A stretch of 53,823 nucleotides of DNA from Silicimonas sp. (GTDB taxonomy: Bacteria; Pseudomonadota; Alphaproteobacteria; Rhodobacterales; Rhodobacteraceae): contig JAJEGW010000199.1 in NCBI GenBank assembly GCA_022819605.1, positions 1 to 53,823 on the forward strand. The letters run 5' to 3'. This document shows, piece after piece, positions 12,111 to 20,347 of the stretch. The stretch's first letter is position 1. Each line of letters opens with the position of its first letter. Below the pieces are notes generated by a model. It made no database searches and had not been told where the DNA came from. It saw only the letters and a list, made by a program, of their open reading frames with translations. The translations under genes were made by a program, and so were the position numbers.

Positions 12111-13481
12111 ATGTCCATTCCGCAGACTGGCGGCGGCCCAATCGAAAGGCGCGAGCAGCTGGTCGAGTACCTTGCCTCGGGCTGCAAACCACCGGAAGAG
12201 TGGCGCATCGGAACCGAGCACGAGAAGTTCGGCTACTGCAAGGACACGCTCAAGCCGCTGCCCTATGAGGGCCCTCGCTCGATCAAGGCCATCCTCGAAG
12301 GCCTCCGCGACAGGTATGGCTGGTCGCCCGTCGACGAGGGCGGCAACATCATCGGCCTTGCCAAGGAAGGCGCGAACATCTCACTCGAGCCGGGCGGCCA
12401 GCTGGAGCTTTCGGGTGCACCGCTGGAGAACATTCACCAGACTTGTGACGAAGTGAACGAGCACCTGCGCGAGGTACGCGCGGTGGCCGACGAAATTGGA
12501 GCGGGCTTCATCGGCCTCGGAGCGGCTCCTCACTGGACTCATGACGACATGCCTCTCATGCCCAAGGGCCGCTACCGGCTGATGGACGGTTACATGCAAC
12601 GTGTCGGAACGCTCGGCACGCAGATGATGCGGCGGACCTGCACCGTGCAGGTCAACCTCGACTTCGAATCCGAAGCGGACATGGTGCAAAAGCTGCGCGT
12701 GGCGCTGGCCCTTCAACCGGTCGCCACCGCACTGTTCGCGAATTCGCCATTTCTGCATGGCGAGGTCAACGGCCACAAGAGCTGGAGAAGCCGGATCTGG
12801 CGCGACCTGGATCCCGACCGAACCGGCATGCTGCCCTTCGTTTTCGAAGAGGGGTTCGGATTCGAGACTTGGGCGGAGTATGCGCTGGATGTGCCGATGT
12901 ACTTCGTCTTCCGGGATGGCGTCTACATAGACGCGCTCGGCCAGTCCTTCCGGGACTTCCTGGAGGGCAGGCTGCCGGCGCTGCCGGGCGAGATCCCAAT
13001 GCTGTCCGACTGGGCCGATCACCTGACGACGATTTTCCCTGAGGCACGCATCAAGAAGTTCATCGAAATGCGCGGTGCCGACGGCGGACCTTGGCGACGC
13101 CTTTGCGCGTTGCCGGCTTTCTGGGTCGGACTGATCTACGACGAGACCGCCCTTGATGCGGCCTGGGACATCGTCAGGACCTGGGACGCGGAGATGCGGG
13201 AGGCGATGCGGATTGCTGCGTCGGTTGACGGCCTTGCCGCCGAGGCGGGCGGCGTCGCCATGCATGCCCTGGCGCAGGAAGTCGTCAAGATTGCAGAAGC
13301 CGGTCTCAAGGCGCGGGCACAAGAGGGTGCGGGCGGTCTCTTGCCGGACGAAACCCACTTTCTCATTGCACTGAAGGAGACCCTTGAAACCGGCGAGACG
13401 CTCGCTGACGAAATGATCCGGCTGTTCGAGACCGATTGGGGTCGGGACGCAACGAGGGCATTTTCGGAATACAGCTACTGA
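12111..13481 (+). CDS. gshA: Glutamate-cysteine ligase (plant/alphaproteobacterial type)
   Basis: It joins L-glutamate and L-cysteine to gamma-glutamylcysteine, the first step of glutathione synthesis. The 456-residue product matches the class found in plants and alphaproteobacteria rather than the enterobacterial class. The conserved blocks are [12 protein letters not shown] near residue 30, [19 protein letters not shown] with the metal and glutamate ligands, and [14 protein letters not shown]. Open frame continues upstream to 12024; the ATG at 12111 gives the standard MSIPQ start, while a GTG at 12099 is also possible. No strong Shine-Dalgarno is visible for either. Confidence 0.94.
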   Translation: MSIPQTGGGPIERREQLVEYLASGCKPPEEWRIGTEHEKFGYCKDTLKPLPYEGPRSIKAILEGLRDRYGWSPVDEGGNIIGLAKEGANISLEPGGQLELSGAPLENIHQTCDEVNEHLREVRAVADEIGAGFIGLGAAPHWTHDDMPLMPKGRYRLMDGYMQRVGTLGTQMMRRTCTVQVNLDFESEADMVQKLRVALALQPVATALFANSPFLHGEVNGHKSWRSRIWRDLDPDRTGMLPFVFEEGFGFETWAEYALDVPMYFVFRDGVYIDALGQSFRDFLEGRLPALPGEIPMLSDWADHLTTIFPEARIKKFIEMRGADGGPWRRLCALPAFWVGLIYDETALDAAWDIVRTWDAEMREAMRIAASVDGLAAEAGGVAMHALAQEVVKIAEAGLKARAQEGAGGLLPDETHFLIALKETLETGETLADEMIRLFETDWGRDATRAFSEYSY

Positions 13482-13626
13482 CTGGCTACGGCGCGGGACC
13501 CGGTCACGCCGATGGCCAAAGTCGCCGGAGACGCGACTTCGGAAATGGTCTGCGGCATTTCATCCGACGAATGAGCGCTACAAGGCAGGGCTTTCCCGAG
13601 GGCGGCAGCCAAACTATAAGGCGGCC

Positions 13627-14583
13627 ATGAGTCTTCGCGCCCGCCACCTCCTCGGCATCGAGCATCTTGAGCCGGACGAGATAGCCACGCTTCTTGATCT
13701 GGCCGACACCTATGTTGACTTGAATCGCCGAGACGTGAAGCACGACACCGCTCTCACGGGGCTCACGCAAATCAACATGTTTTTTGAACACTCGACCCGC
13801 ACGCAGGCAAGTTTCGAAATCGCGGGCAAGCGACTCGGCGCGGACGTGATGAACATGCACATGCAGTCATCGTCGGTCAAAAAGGGCGAGACGCTCATCG
13901 ACACCGCCCTCACGCTCAATGCCATGCATCCGGACCTGCTCGTGGTACGTCACCCGAATTCCGGCGCAGTGAGCTTGCTGGCGCAAAAGGTCAATTGCGC
14001 TGTGATCAACGCCGGCGACGGCCGGCACGAGCACCCGACACAGGCGCTTCTTGACGCGTTGACCATCCGGCGCGCGAAGGGTCGGCTCCAACGGCTGACG
14101 ATTGCGATCTGCGGTGACATTGCGCATTCCCGTGTCGCCAGATCGAACATCCTGCTCCTCGGCAAGATGGAGAACCGGATCAGGCTTGTCGGTCCGCCGA
14201 CGCTGATGCCCGCCAGCGCAGCCGGATGGGGCGTTGAGGTGTGCACGAATCTGGAAGACGGGCTCAAGGACGCCGACGTCGTCATGATGCTCCGCCTGCA
14301 AAGGGAGCGCATGGACGGCGCATTCATCCCCTCCGAGCGAGAATACTACCACCGATTTGGCCTGGACGGCGAGAAGCTCAGATTCGCAAGGGACGACGCC
14401 ATCGTGATGCATCCGGGCCCCATGAACCGCGGCGTCGAGATCGACGGCACCATCGCCGACGACATCAACCGTTCCGTCATCCAGGAACAGGTCGAGATGG
14501 GCGTCGCCGTCCGCATGGCCGCCATGAAGCTCCTGGCCAAAAATCTTCACGCCGCGAGGGCGGAGACGAGCGTGATGGCCTGA
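13627..14583 (+). CDS. pyrB: Aspartate carbamoyltransferase catalytic subunit
   Basis: It condenses carbamoyl phosphate and aspartate to N-carbamoyl-aspartate, the committed step of pyrimidine synthesis. The 318 residues carry the carbamoyl-phosphate motif FFEHSTRT (about 52-59), [14 protein letters not shown] with the HPTQ element, and HPGPMNRG near 265. AAGGCGG precedes the ATG. In related bacteria pyrB is usually followed by a pyrC-like gene. Here that gene lies 16.6 kb downstream, with accessory genes between. No pyrI-type regulatory subunit is present. See the pyrC entry. Confidence 0.97.
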   Translation: MSLRARHLLGIEHLEPDEIATLLDLADTYVDLNRRDVKHDTALTGLTQINMFFEHSTRTQASFEIAGKRLGADVMNMHMQSSSVKKGETLIDTALTLNAMHPDLLVVRHPNSGAVSLLAQKVNCAVINAGDGRHEHPTQALLDALTIRRAKGRLQRLTIAICGDIAHSRVARSNILLLGKMENRIRLVGPPTLMPASAAGWGVEVCTNLEDGLKDADVVMMLRLQRERMDGAFIPSEREYYHRFGLDGEKLRFARDDAIVMHPGPMNRGVEIDGTIADDINRSVIQEQVEMGVAVRMAAMKLLAKNLHAARAETSVMA

Positions 14584-14820
14584 CGAAAGATCAAGGGCCT
14601 GCCGCGCAATCCCCTGCAATCGAGACTTGTCCTGAATGCTTGACCGCGTCGTGCCGCCTCTCGATCAAGACGCATTCACGCTGCATGGACAGGTCGGCGA
14701 GGCTGCGTTCACCCGCAGGCATGTCATTCCCGGACGTCTCGTAACGTGCTTGCCCTTGTGCCTGGGCTTCGTGGCAGGTGGCGACTTGCGGCGCCATTCC
14801 AGCGATGCATCCGAGGTTCG

Positions 14821-15609
14821 TCAATTCCCTTCCGAAACCAGCACGTACCCACGGTTTTCGACCGTGTCGAAGGTTCGCATTGCCGCGACAAGGTCGTCCG
14901 CAGCGACCCAGACCCAAGGGGCGCGGTTCGGGTTGACGTCCATCACAAGGAAGGAATCGCTGGCTTCATCGTAGGCCCCCACCGGAGAAATGTGGCCGCC
15001 GCCTGGCTGGCCGAGGGCCTTGCGTGAGTAGTTGACCAGCACGTAGTCGCCTTCCGTTGTCAGGTTCCCGACCAGTTCGCGCCGAATCATCGAGGCGTCC
15101 GCGCCGTCGTCGACAACCCGGAGCGCGACCTCGAGACCGTGACTGCGCAGGAGCTCCGCCAGTTGGTGCAACTGGAAGCCGAAATCGCTCTTCGACTCGC
15201 CCTTGATCGGGATGGGCTTGCCCAATACCTCGAGTCGCGATTTCGCCCGGTCAGTGAAGACGTTGTTCGGCGTGTACTTCCCGTAGAACGGGTCGGCACC
15301 CTCCCACAGCCATGCCATCTCCGCCTTCGCAATGGACGCCCTGTCCTTCGGCAAGTCATCCCGCTTGCCGAGCCGCAGCGCGTTCAGGACGATTGCCGAC
15401 GACACCGGACCACAGAAGATCGCATTGTCCTGGCTGATGAAATGGTTGCTGAGAGGAAAGAAGTCTGTCTTGTGAGAAGAGCGCGCAAGCCGGTTCAGGC
15501 TGTCAGCGGACTGCCACTCGACAAGATCGGCCGCGCGGGCTTCAAGCGAAAGCAGCAGGCAACTCTGCACCGCCAGCAACGTGGCAAGCATTCCTTGTCG
15601 CATCATCAT
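14821..15609 (-). CDS. Periplasmic phytochelatin-synthase-like peptidase
   Basis: A papain-fold enzyme of the phytochelatin synthase family. Plant members join gamma-Glu-Cys units from glutathione; single-domain bacterial members mostly remove the glycine from glutathione. The catalytic triad is visible as Cys66 (FCGPVSSAIVLNAL), His206 (GGGHISPVGAYD) and Asp224 (LVMDVN), with the His-to-Asp spacing of 18 seen in plant enzymes. The 262-residue product starts with a clear signal peptide ending LEARA before ADLVEW, so the enzyme probably acts in the periplasm. Start chosen at the first of three consecutive ATGs (15609), with GGGAG upstream. Downstream of a two-component pair on the same strand. 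The substrate is inferred, not proven. Confidence 0.87.
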   Translation of the reverse strand: MMMRQGMLATLLAVQSCLLLSLEARAADLVEWQSADSLNRLARSSHKTDFFPLSNHFISQDNAIFCGPVSSAIVLNALRLGKRDDLPKDRASIAKAEMAWLWEGADPFYGKYTPNNVFTDRAKSRLEVLGKPIPIKGESKSDFGFQLHQLAELLRSHGLEVALRVVDDGADASMIRRELVGNLTTEGDYVLVNYSRKALGQPGGGHISPVGAYDEASDSFLVMDVNPNRAPWVWVAADDLVAAMRTFDTVENRGYVLVSEGN

Positions 15610-15775
15610 GGGGCTCCCTGTTCGATGCCGCATCCGACCCCGCCCGCGCATTTCGGGGCGATTCGCACACGATCCCGCCTCTGCGTACTCCGGAGACGGT
15701 TCAGAGGCCAGCCGGATTGTTGGCCGTTTCGGCCCCCGTTCCTGACAGCTTGAAGAGGCCTGGACGCAAGATCAA

Positions 15776-15791
15776 ACCCTGCCGTCAGGGT
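15776..15791 (-). terminator. Possible weak terminator after the sensor kinase gene
   Basis: Reading the minus strand, a 6-bp stem (ACCCTG / CAGGGT) with a 4-nt loop starts about 47 bases after the kinase stop codon and is followed by TTTGATCTT. The stem is short and the T-run is interrupted, so any termination is likely to be partial. Confidence 0.3.
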
Positions 15792-15838
15792 GCGATCGAG
15801 CGCGCGAAGCCCGGTCTTGAGCACTTGCCCTGCATCCC

Positions 15839-17239
15839 TCAAGGTCTTTCGGCGGCCGGCAACGAAATCGTCGCCCGCAACCCGCCATTGGCGCGATTCC
15901 CGAGCAGGACGCCGCCGCCATGGCCCCGGACGATGCTCCGTGCGATGGCTAGCCCTAGCCCGCTTCCTCCGGTGTCGCGATTGCGAGACGCCTCTAGCCG
16001 CACGAACGGTTCAAAGACCCGCTCCTGATCCTCCTCCGGGATCCCCGGCCCCTCGTCCTCGACTACGATGTGGATTGCGGCATCGTCGGAATTGATCCGC
16101 ACGGTTGCGCGCGTCCCGTAGATGGCTGCGTTCTCCATCAGGTTGCGCAGGGCGCGCCGCAGCGCCACCGGTCGGCAGAAGATCAGGACACGGTCGGATT
16201 CGGTCACCTCGATGCCATGCCCCAGTTCCGCGAGATCACCAGCGACGCTGTCGATCAGCGCATTGAGGTCGACCTTGCGCGTTTCCTCCCGCTGCATGTC
16301 CTCGCGGATGAATGCGAGCGTGTCCTCGATCATCCGCTGCATCTCGTCGAGTGCCGTGTAGATCTTCGTCTTCGTCTCAGGGTCCTCCACGAGTTCGGCG
16401 TGAAGGCGAAGGCTCGTGATCGGTGTCCGCAAATCGTGCGAGACGGCCGCAAGCATGGCTGTGCGGTCGCGGACGTACCGATCCAGCCGCCCGCGCATGA
16501 GATTGAACGCGCGCACCGTCTCCCGCGTCTCCACAGGTCCTTCCTCGGGCAAGTCTTCCACTGCCTCACCCAGACCGAACCTGCTCGTCGCTTCAGCAAG
16601 GTTTCGCATCGGCCTGACGATCCGTCTTGCCGCGAGAACCGCCACGGCAGCAATGACCAGGGCCGAGAACAGAAAGGTCAGCACGAATGTCCAGCCCCAA
16701 GGTGGCGCATCCGGTGGGGGAACTACCCTGACATTCAGCCATTGACCGCCGGAGAGCGCTACAGATGCCGTGAACCAGTCGGACTCCCGGTGGCCATGGA
16801 CGTCGCCGCGATCATGTTCCTCGTCGCCGACGTGCTCCTGGTCGCCTGCCGGGCTATATTCATTGCTGAAGCTTGTCCGGAGCGGTGCAATGCGGATTCG
16901 CTCCGGCTCCCTGCCCAGGATGGCGGCAAAGTCCCGTGCCATCCCGGCCGGCCGCTCGCCGACGCTGGTTTCACCCACCACGGAATCATCGGTCAACGAG
17001 AACCGCACGATTTCCGAGCTTGCCGCCGCGATGACGGAGTCATGAAGCCCCGGCGGCGTACCGTCGAGCAGGCGCATCACCGTCTCCGTGCGCAAAACGG
17101 CATTGTCCCGGTGGGCATGGCGCGCGGCCTCGATGCGCTCCCGGGCGAAGAGCGTGACGGCTACGCCCTGCGCTATTGCGAGGGCAATCAGGAGAAGCAG
17201 TGTGAGCTGCCCGGCGAGGCTCGTCGGCGCGAACTTCAA
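15839..17239 (-). CDS. Sensor histidine kinase with His-rich periplasmic loop
   Basis: A 466-residue EnvZ-type kinase. It has a membrane helix at about 10-31, a periplasmic region (about 32-182), a second helix (about 183-204), a HAMP segment, a HisKA dimerisation domain with phospho-acceptor His268 in AAVSHDLRTPITS, and a HATPase_c domain with NLMENAAIYG, VEDEGPGIP and GGSGLGLAIARS. The periplasmic part contains a stretch at about 133-152 dense in His, Asp and Glu (four His), which suggests metal binding. The start is a TTG, the only start codon before an upstream in-frame stop. It is separated from the regulator gene by 340 bp, more than is usual for such pairs. Confidence 0.93.
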   Translation of the reverse strand: MKFAPTSLAGQLTLLLLIALAIAQGVAVTLFARERIEAARHAHRDNAVLRTETVMRLLDGTPPGLHDSVIAAASSEIVRFSLTDDSVVGETSVGERPAGMARDFAAILGREPERIRIAPLRTSFSNEYSPAGDQEHVGDEEHDRGDVHGHRESDWFTASVALSGGQWLNVRVVPPPDAPPWGWTFVLTFLFSALVIAAVAVLAARRIVRPMRNLAEATSRFGLGEAVEDLPEEGPVETRETVRAFNLMRGRLDRYVRDRTAMLAAVSHDLRTPITSLRLHAELVEDPETKTKIYTALDEMQRMIEDTLAFIREDMQREETRKVDLNALIDSVAGDLAELGHGIEVTESDRVLIFCRPVALRRALRNLMENAAIYGTRATVRINSDDAAIHIVVEDEGPGIPEEDQERVFEPFVRLEASRNRDTGGSGLGLAIARSIVRGHGGGVLLGNRANGGLRATISLPAAERP

Positions 17240-17579
17240 CGTAGGCCACGCGGGGCAGTCCGGCGTTCAGGCCGGAGAGCGATGTGCGCGCTTCGATTGA
17301 CGCCACGGACGGTCCATGGCGGGATTGAACTGGCGGCGGAACACGCTGTTACCGCTTGCTGATGGCTGGGCCGTTGAATTCCCTGCGACGCGCCGTCTCG
17401 AAGAGGGGCGCGGAGCGCCCGCGCAAACCGCCACGCTGCGGGGATGACAAAATCCAACGGCAACGGCGCAAGGGGTGCTCCACTGGCCGTTGGTCGGATG
17501 TCTGGACTTGATCGGCTATCGAGCATTCAGGCTCTCCAAATCCCTCTCAAATTCCCCCTCCTTGATTCAGAGGAAGACG
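17240..17579 (-). other. Gap between response regulator and kinase genes, with a doubtful 96-codon frame
   Basis: This 340-bp interval separates two genes that are normally adjacent. On the minus strand one open frame (17526 to 17236, ATG start) ends in TGA overlapping the kinase TTG start. Its predicted product is rich in Arg, Pro, Ala and Ser, lacks recognisable motifs and looks non-coding, so I do not call it a gene. A GC-rich hairpin (GGGCGC / GCGCCC, 3-nt loop) lies near 17405-17419. AAGGAGG occurs on the minus strand soon after the regulator stop. Confidence 0.4.
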
Positions 17580-18299
17580 TCAGCCGCGCTCCACCTCGAC
17601 CGAGAACCGGTAGCCGCCACCCCAGACTGTGGCAATCAGGCAGGGGGTCCTGGGATTTCGCTCGATCTTGCGACGCAGGCGACTCACCTGGTTGTCGACG
17701 GCACGATCGAAAGGCGCAGCGGCTCTTCCGCGGGTCAGGTCAAGCAGCTGATCCCGCGAGAGCACCATTCCGGGACGCTCGAGCAGTACAACCAGCAGCC
17801 GAAACTCGCCATACGACAGCGGCGTCACGACTCCCTCATCGTCAACCAGCTCACGACTCGCGACGTCAAGCGACCATCGGTCGAAACGGTACTTCCCGGC
17901 GGGAAGTGGTACCCTGTCGGGCGGCAGGTTGCGCGCCCGCCGGACTACCGCCTTGATGCGCGCAAGAAGCTCCCGAGGGTTGAAAGGCTTGCTGACGTAG
18001 TCGTCGGCTCCCACCTCAAGGCCCACGATCCGGTCCGTCTCCTCGCCCATGGCGGTCAGCAAAATGACTGGAATCCGCGTCGTTTCGCGCAGGTACCGGC
18101 ATAGCTGGAGTCCATCTTCGCCCGGCATCATGATGTCCAAGACCACGAGGTCGACCGCAGCGGCACGCAGTGTGCGCCGCGCGGCGGCAGCGCTCTCCGC
18201 CACGGTCGCGCGAAGTCCGTGGCGCTCGAGGTAACGCGCAAGCGGTTCGCGGATCTCGCGGTGATCATCGACGACCAGAACGTGCGGGCAGACTTCCAT
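17580..18299 (-). CDS. OmpR/PhoB-family response regulator
   Basis: A 239-residue two-domain regulator. The receiver domain (about 1-118) has the acidic pair in VVDDHREIR, the phospho-acceptor Asp in VVLDIMMPGEDG, and the conserved Thr and Lys in VILLTAMGEE and YVSKPFNPRELLARI. The C-terminal winged-helix domain (about 140-235) includes LSYGEFRLLVVLLERPGMVLSRDQLL and AVDNQVSRLRRKIE. Start chosen at the ATG at 18299, which gives normal family length; a TTG at 18350 is less likely. It is the first gene of the minus-strand run leading to the kinase and the peptidase, and is divergent from the EF-hand gene, which may be a target. Confidence 0.94.
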   Translation of the reverse strand: MEVCPHVLVVDDHREIREPLARYLERHGLRATVAESAAAARRTLRAAAVDLVVLDIMMPGEDGLQLCRYLRETTRIPVILLTAMGEETDRIVGLEVGADDYVSKPFNPRELLARIKAVVRRARNLPPDRVPLPAGKYRFDRWSLDVASRELVDDEGVVTPLSYGEFRLLVVLLERPGMVLSRDQLLDLTRGRAAAPFDRAVDNQVSRLRRKIERNPRTPCLIATVWGGGYRFSVEVERG

Positions 18300-18341
18300 G
18301 GGCGCGAACTTAAGCTGTTCTCTTCTTGGATGGAAAATAGA

Positions 18342-18361
18342 TTGTAACAAATTGTGTCACG
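18342..18361. promoter_or_regulatory. Candidate response-regulator operator (10-bp direct repeat)
   Basis: Two adjacent 10-bp half-sites, TTGTAACAAA and TTGTGTCACG, share the TTGTnnCA core and lie one helical turn apart in the divergent interval between the regulator and the EF-hand gene. Tandem half-sites with this spacing are how OmpR/PhoB-type regulators commonly bind. The repeat is seen; binding is inferred. Confidence 0.35.
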
Positions 18362-18484
18362 TCGCCGGCCTGCCACGGCACGCGACACTTGCGCCGTCTC
18401 ATCGGCAAGGTTCTGCGACATCTCATGCCCATGTTGCCGTCATCGGTCATGAACCGATGGATCAATCGATACAGGAGACATCAA

Positions 18485-18955
18485 ATGAGAACAGAAACGA
18501 AAATACTGACCTCCATCACTCTTTTCGCCGTCCTCGGTGCAGGTGGTGCCCTTGCCGGCGAAAGCGAAGGCGGATTCCGTGGTGGCGGGTTCGACGGCCG
18601 CCATGGCATAGGGCATCTCGAAGATGACTTGCACGACCTGGCCGAAGCGGCACCGTTCGGCACAATCGGAATGGACTGCGACGGCGGTTTCCCGCATGCC
18701 GGGATCGAGAGGTTGCGCAGCGATCGACTCGACGCCCACGACTCCAACGGCGACGGCAACCTGAGCCTGGAGGAGTTTGCTGCGCTTTGGAACGAGGCCA
18801 CGCGTCGGACCACAGTTCGGGCATTCCAGCTGTTTGACATCGATGGCGATGCAACCGTAACGCGTGCGGAGTACGACCGGCAGCTGACGGGATTCGTCAG
18901 GCGGGCGGACAACGACGGCGACAATGGCCACGGCCACTGGGGGGACGGCGACTAG
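18485..18955 (+). CDS. Exported EF-hand calcium-binding protein
   Basis: A 156-residue secreted protein with a signal peptide (about 1-24, ending GGALA), a Gly/His-rich segment, then two good EF-hand loops. The first is at about 86-97 (DSNGDGNLSLEE) and the second at about 118-129 (DIDGDATVTRAE); both have acidic or Asn ligands at positions 1, 3 and 5 and Glu at position 12. The tail after residue 141 is rich in Asp, Gly and His. AGGAGA lies just upstream of the ATG. It is divergent from the OmpR-type regulator, which suggests that its expression depends on that two-component system. The function is unknown beyond calcium or metal binding. Confidence 0.85.
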   Translation: MRTETKILTSITLFAVLGAGGALAGESEGGFRGGGFDGRHGIGHLEDDLHDLAEAAPFGTIGMDCDGGFPHAGIERLRSDRLDAHDSNGDGNLSLEEFAALWNEATRRTTVRAFQLFDIDGDATVTRAEYDRQLTGFVRRADNDGDNGHGHWGDGD

Positions 18956-19077
18956 ACCCCGCCACACACTGAAAGAGTTCAGTCGAGGGTACCGCTTTCA
19001 TTCACCGCCCTGGAACGTTTGGAACAGGGGCACGCTAGCGGTCGCCGAAGACAGTCATGCCCATGAAGGAGATTGTA

Positions 19078-20082
19078 ATGCATGAGAATCAGCAAGCGTC
19101 TTTTGACGCATTCCCGTCCACTGCGCCTCGCCGGCTTGTGTTTCCGGCAATCGCCCTCCTGCTTGCGTTCGGCCTCGCCGCCTGTTCGACAATTGAATCC
19201 GGCAGTGAAGCTCGAGGCAGCGAAGCTGCAGGTGAACATGGCGGCGCGGGTGAAGGCAGCGAAGGTGCCGAGGGCAACGAAGGTGCGGGTGGCGGGGAGG
19301 AATCCGCCACCCAGTACAGCCTCACCGATACCTACTGGAGTACGCGCGCCGGTGCCCGTCTTGTCCTGAAATACGATGCCGCCAACCAACGATTCACCGG
19401 TACCGTGACCAACGTTACCGGCGCCACGCTCCCGCGCGTTCGTGTTGAAGTGCATCTCTCGAACGGCCAGGAACTCGGGCCGACCACGCCGATCGACCTC
19501 GCACCCGGCCAGACCGTCCCCATCAACCTCCCGGCGCCCGGCGAAGTCTTCACCACCTGGGGCGCGCATCCCGAGGTGGGAAGCGAAGGCGCAAGCGAAC
19601 CCACGGCGACGTTCACGCCCGGGTTCGGAAATTGGGCTGCCGTCAATGGCGTCGACCTTGGCATCGAGCACCCGGGCTATCAAATGAGCGCGTGGTACAC
19701 CTCGCAAGGCAACGTCTTGAAGCCGCACCTATCCCCCGGTCCCGCACCGGAATACCAGCCGACGGGAGCGGCGACATGGACGGGTGAATGGGCCGGCCGC
19801 TACGGCACCAATCCCGCCATCACCACCGGCGCGGCGAACGTCACCGTCGCGCTGAGCTCAGGTGCCCCGGAAGCCGCCCTCGCCCTCGAGGGCATTCCAT
19901 CCCTCGGCACCCTTGAATGGGCCGCGATGCCAGTCTCCGGCGGACGTTTTGCGGGTTCCACCACGGCCCACTCGCAGGCGTATGACGCCACCGGCCAGTT
20001 CGGCGGCAGCAACCAGGCCGGTGTCGTCGGCTACGCCACCGGCCCGAACTTCCAGTCGGTGTTTTACGGCGACAAGAAGTGA
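19078..20082 (+). CDS. Surface-type lipoprotein with C-terminal TbpB-like barrel
   Basis: A 334-residue lipoprotein. The signal peptide ends in a lipobox LAAC with the lipidated Cys at 36. An Ala/Glu/Gly-rich linker (about 37-77) tethers two domains. The first (about 80-185) looks like an immunoglobulin-like FxLYD-type domain. The second (about 225-334, WTGEWAGRYGTN to GYATGPNFQSVFYGDKK) resembles the small barrel of transferrin-binding-protein-like lipoproteins (GNA1870/TbpB type). The ATG at 19078 is preferred to the upstream ATG at 19057 because AAGGAG lies six bases before it. Ligand unknown. No obvious partner exporter or TonB receptor is adjacent. Confidence 0.75.
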   Translation: MHENQQASFDAFPSTAPRRLVFPAIALLLAFGLAACSTIESGSEARGSEAAGEHGGAGEGSEGAEGNEGAGGGEESATQYSLTDTYWSTRAGARLVLKYDAANQRFTGTVTNVTGATLPRVRVEVHLSNGQELGPTTPIDLAPGQTVPINLPAPGEVFTTWGAHPEVGSEGASEPTATFTPGFGNWAAVNGVDLGIEHPGYQMSAWYTSQGNVLKPHLSPGPAPEYQPTGAATWTGEWAGRYGTNPAITTGAANVTVALSSGAPEAALALEGIPSLGTLEWAAMPVSGGRFAGSTTAHSQAYDATGQFGGSNQAGVVGYATGPNFQSVFYGDKK

Positions 20083-20116
20083 CGCCCCGGTGCGGCGCGT
20101 CCCCAGCAAAGAATCC

Positions 20117-20132
20117 GCGAAGGCACCTTCGC
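20117..20132 (+). terminator. Hairpin after the lipoprotein gene
   Basis: A 6-bp stem (GCGAAG / CTTCGC) with a GCAC loop begins 34 bases after the lipoprotein stop. No T-tract follows, so intrinsic termination is uncertain. Confidence 0.25.
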
Positions 20133-20306
20133 TGGAGGACACGCGCGGGCCGTCACTTGCGGTAGCGCACGACCGAGATGCCAATGCCTCACGGAGATGG
20201 CGTCTCCCGTCCGACGTCGTACAGGACTCCAGTGACGGAGGGGACGCGTTCTCCTCCGCCCTCCTCGAACCATATTTGCAATTCCCAATGCACCCGGCTC
20301 CTGCCC

Positions 20307-20333
20307 GGCACTCTCTGGCCAGAGCCCGGTGCC
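20307..20333 (-). terminator. Hairpin after the 5-oxoprolinase gene
   Basis: GGCAC and GTGCC arms enclose the 12-bp palindrome CTCTGGCCAGAG, ending about 15 bases downstream of the oxoprolinase stop on the minus strand. It has no T-tract. It could be a 3'-end stabiliser or a weak terminator between the convergent operons. Confidence 0.3.
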
Positions 20334-20347
20334 CTGCGGGCCGCCGC

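Noticed and set aside
17236..17526. 96-codon minus-strand frame as a real gene
   Set aside because: The composition (Arg/Pro/Ala/Ser) and lack of motifs look non-coding; kept only as a low-interest observation.
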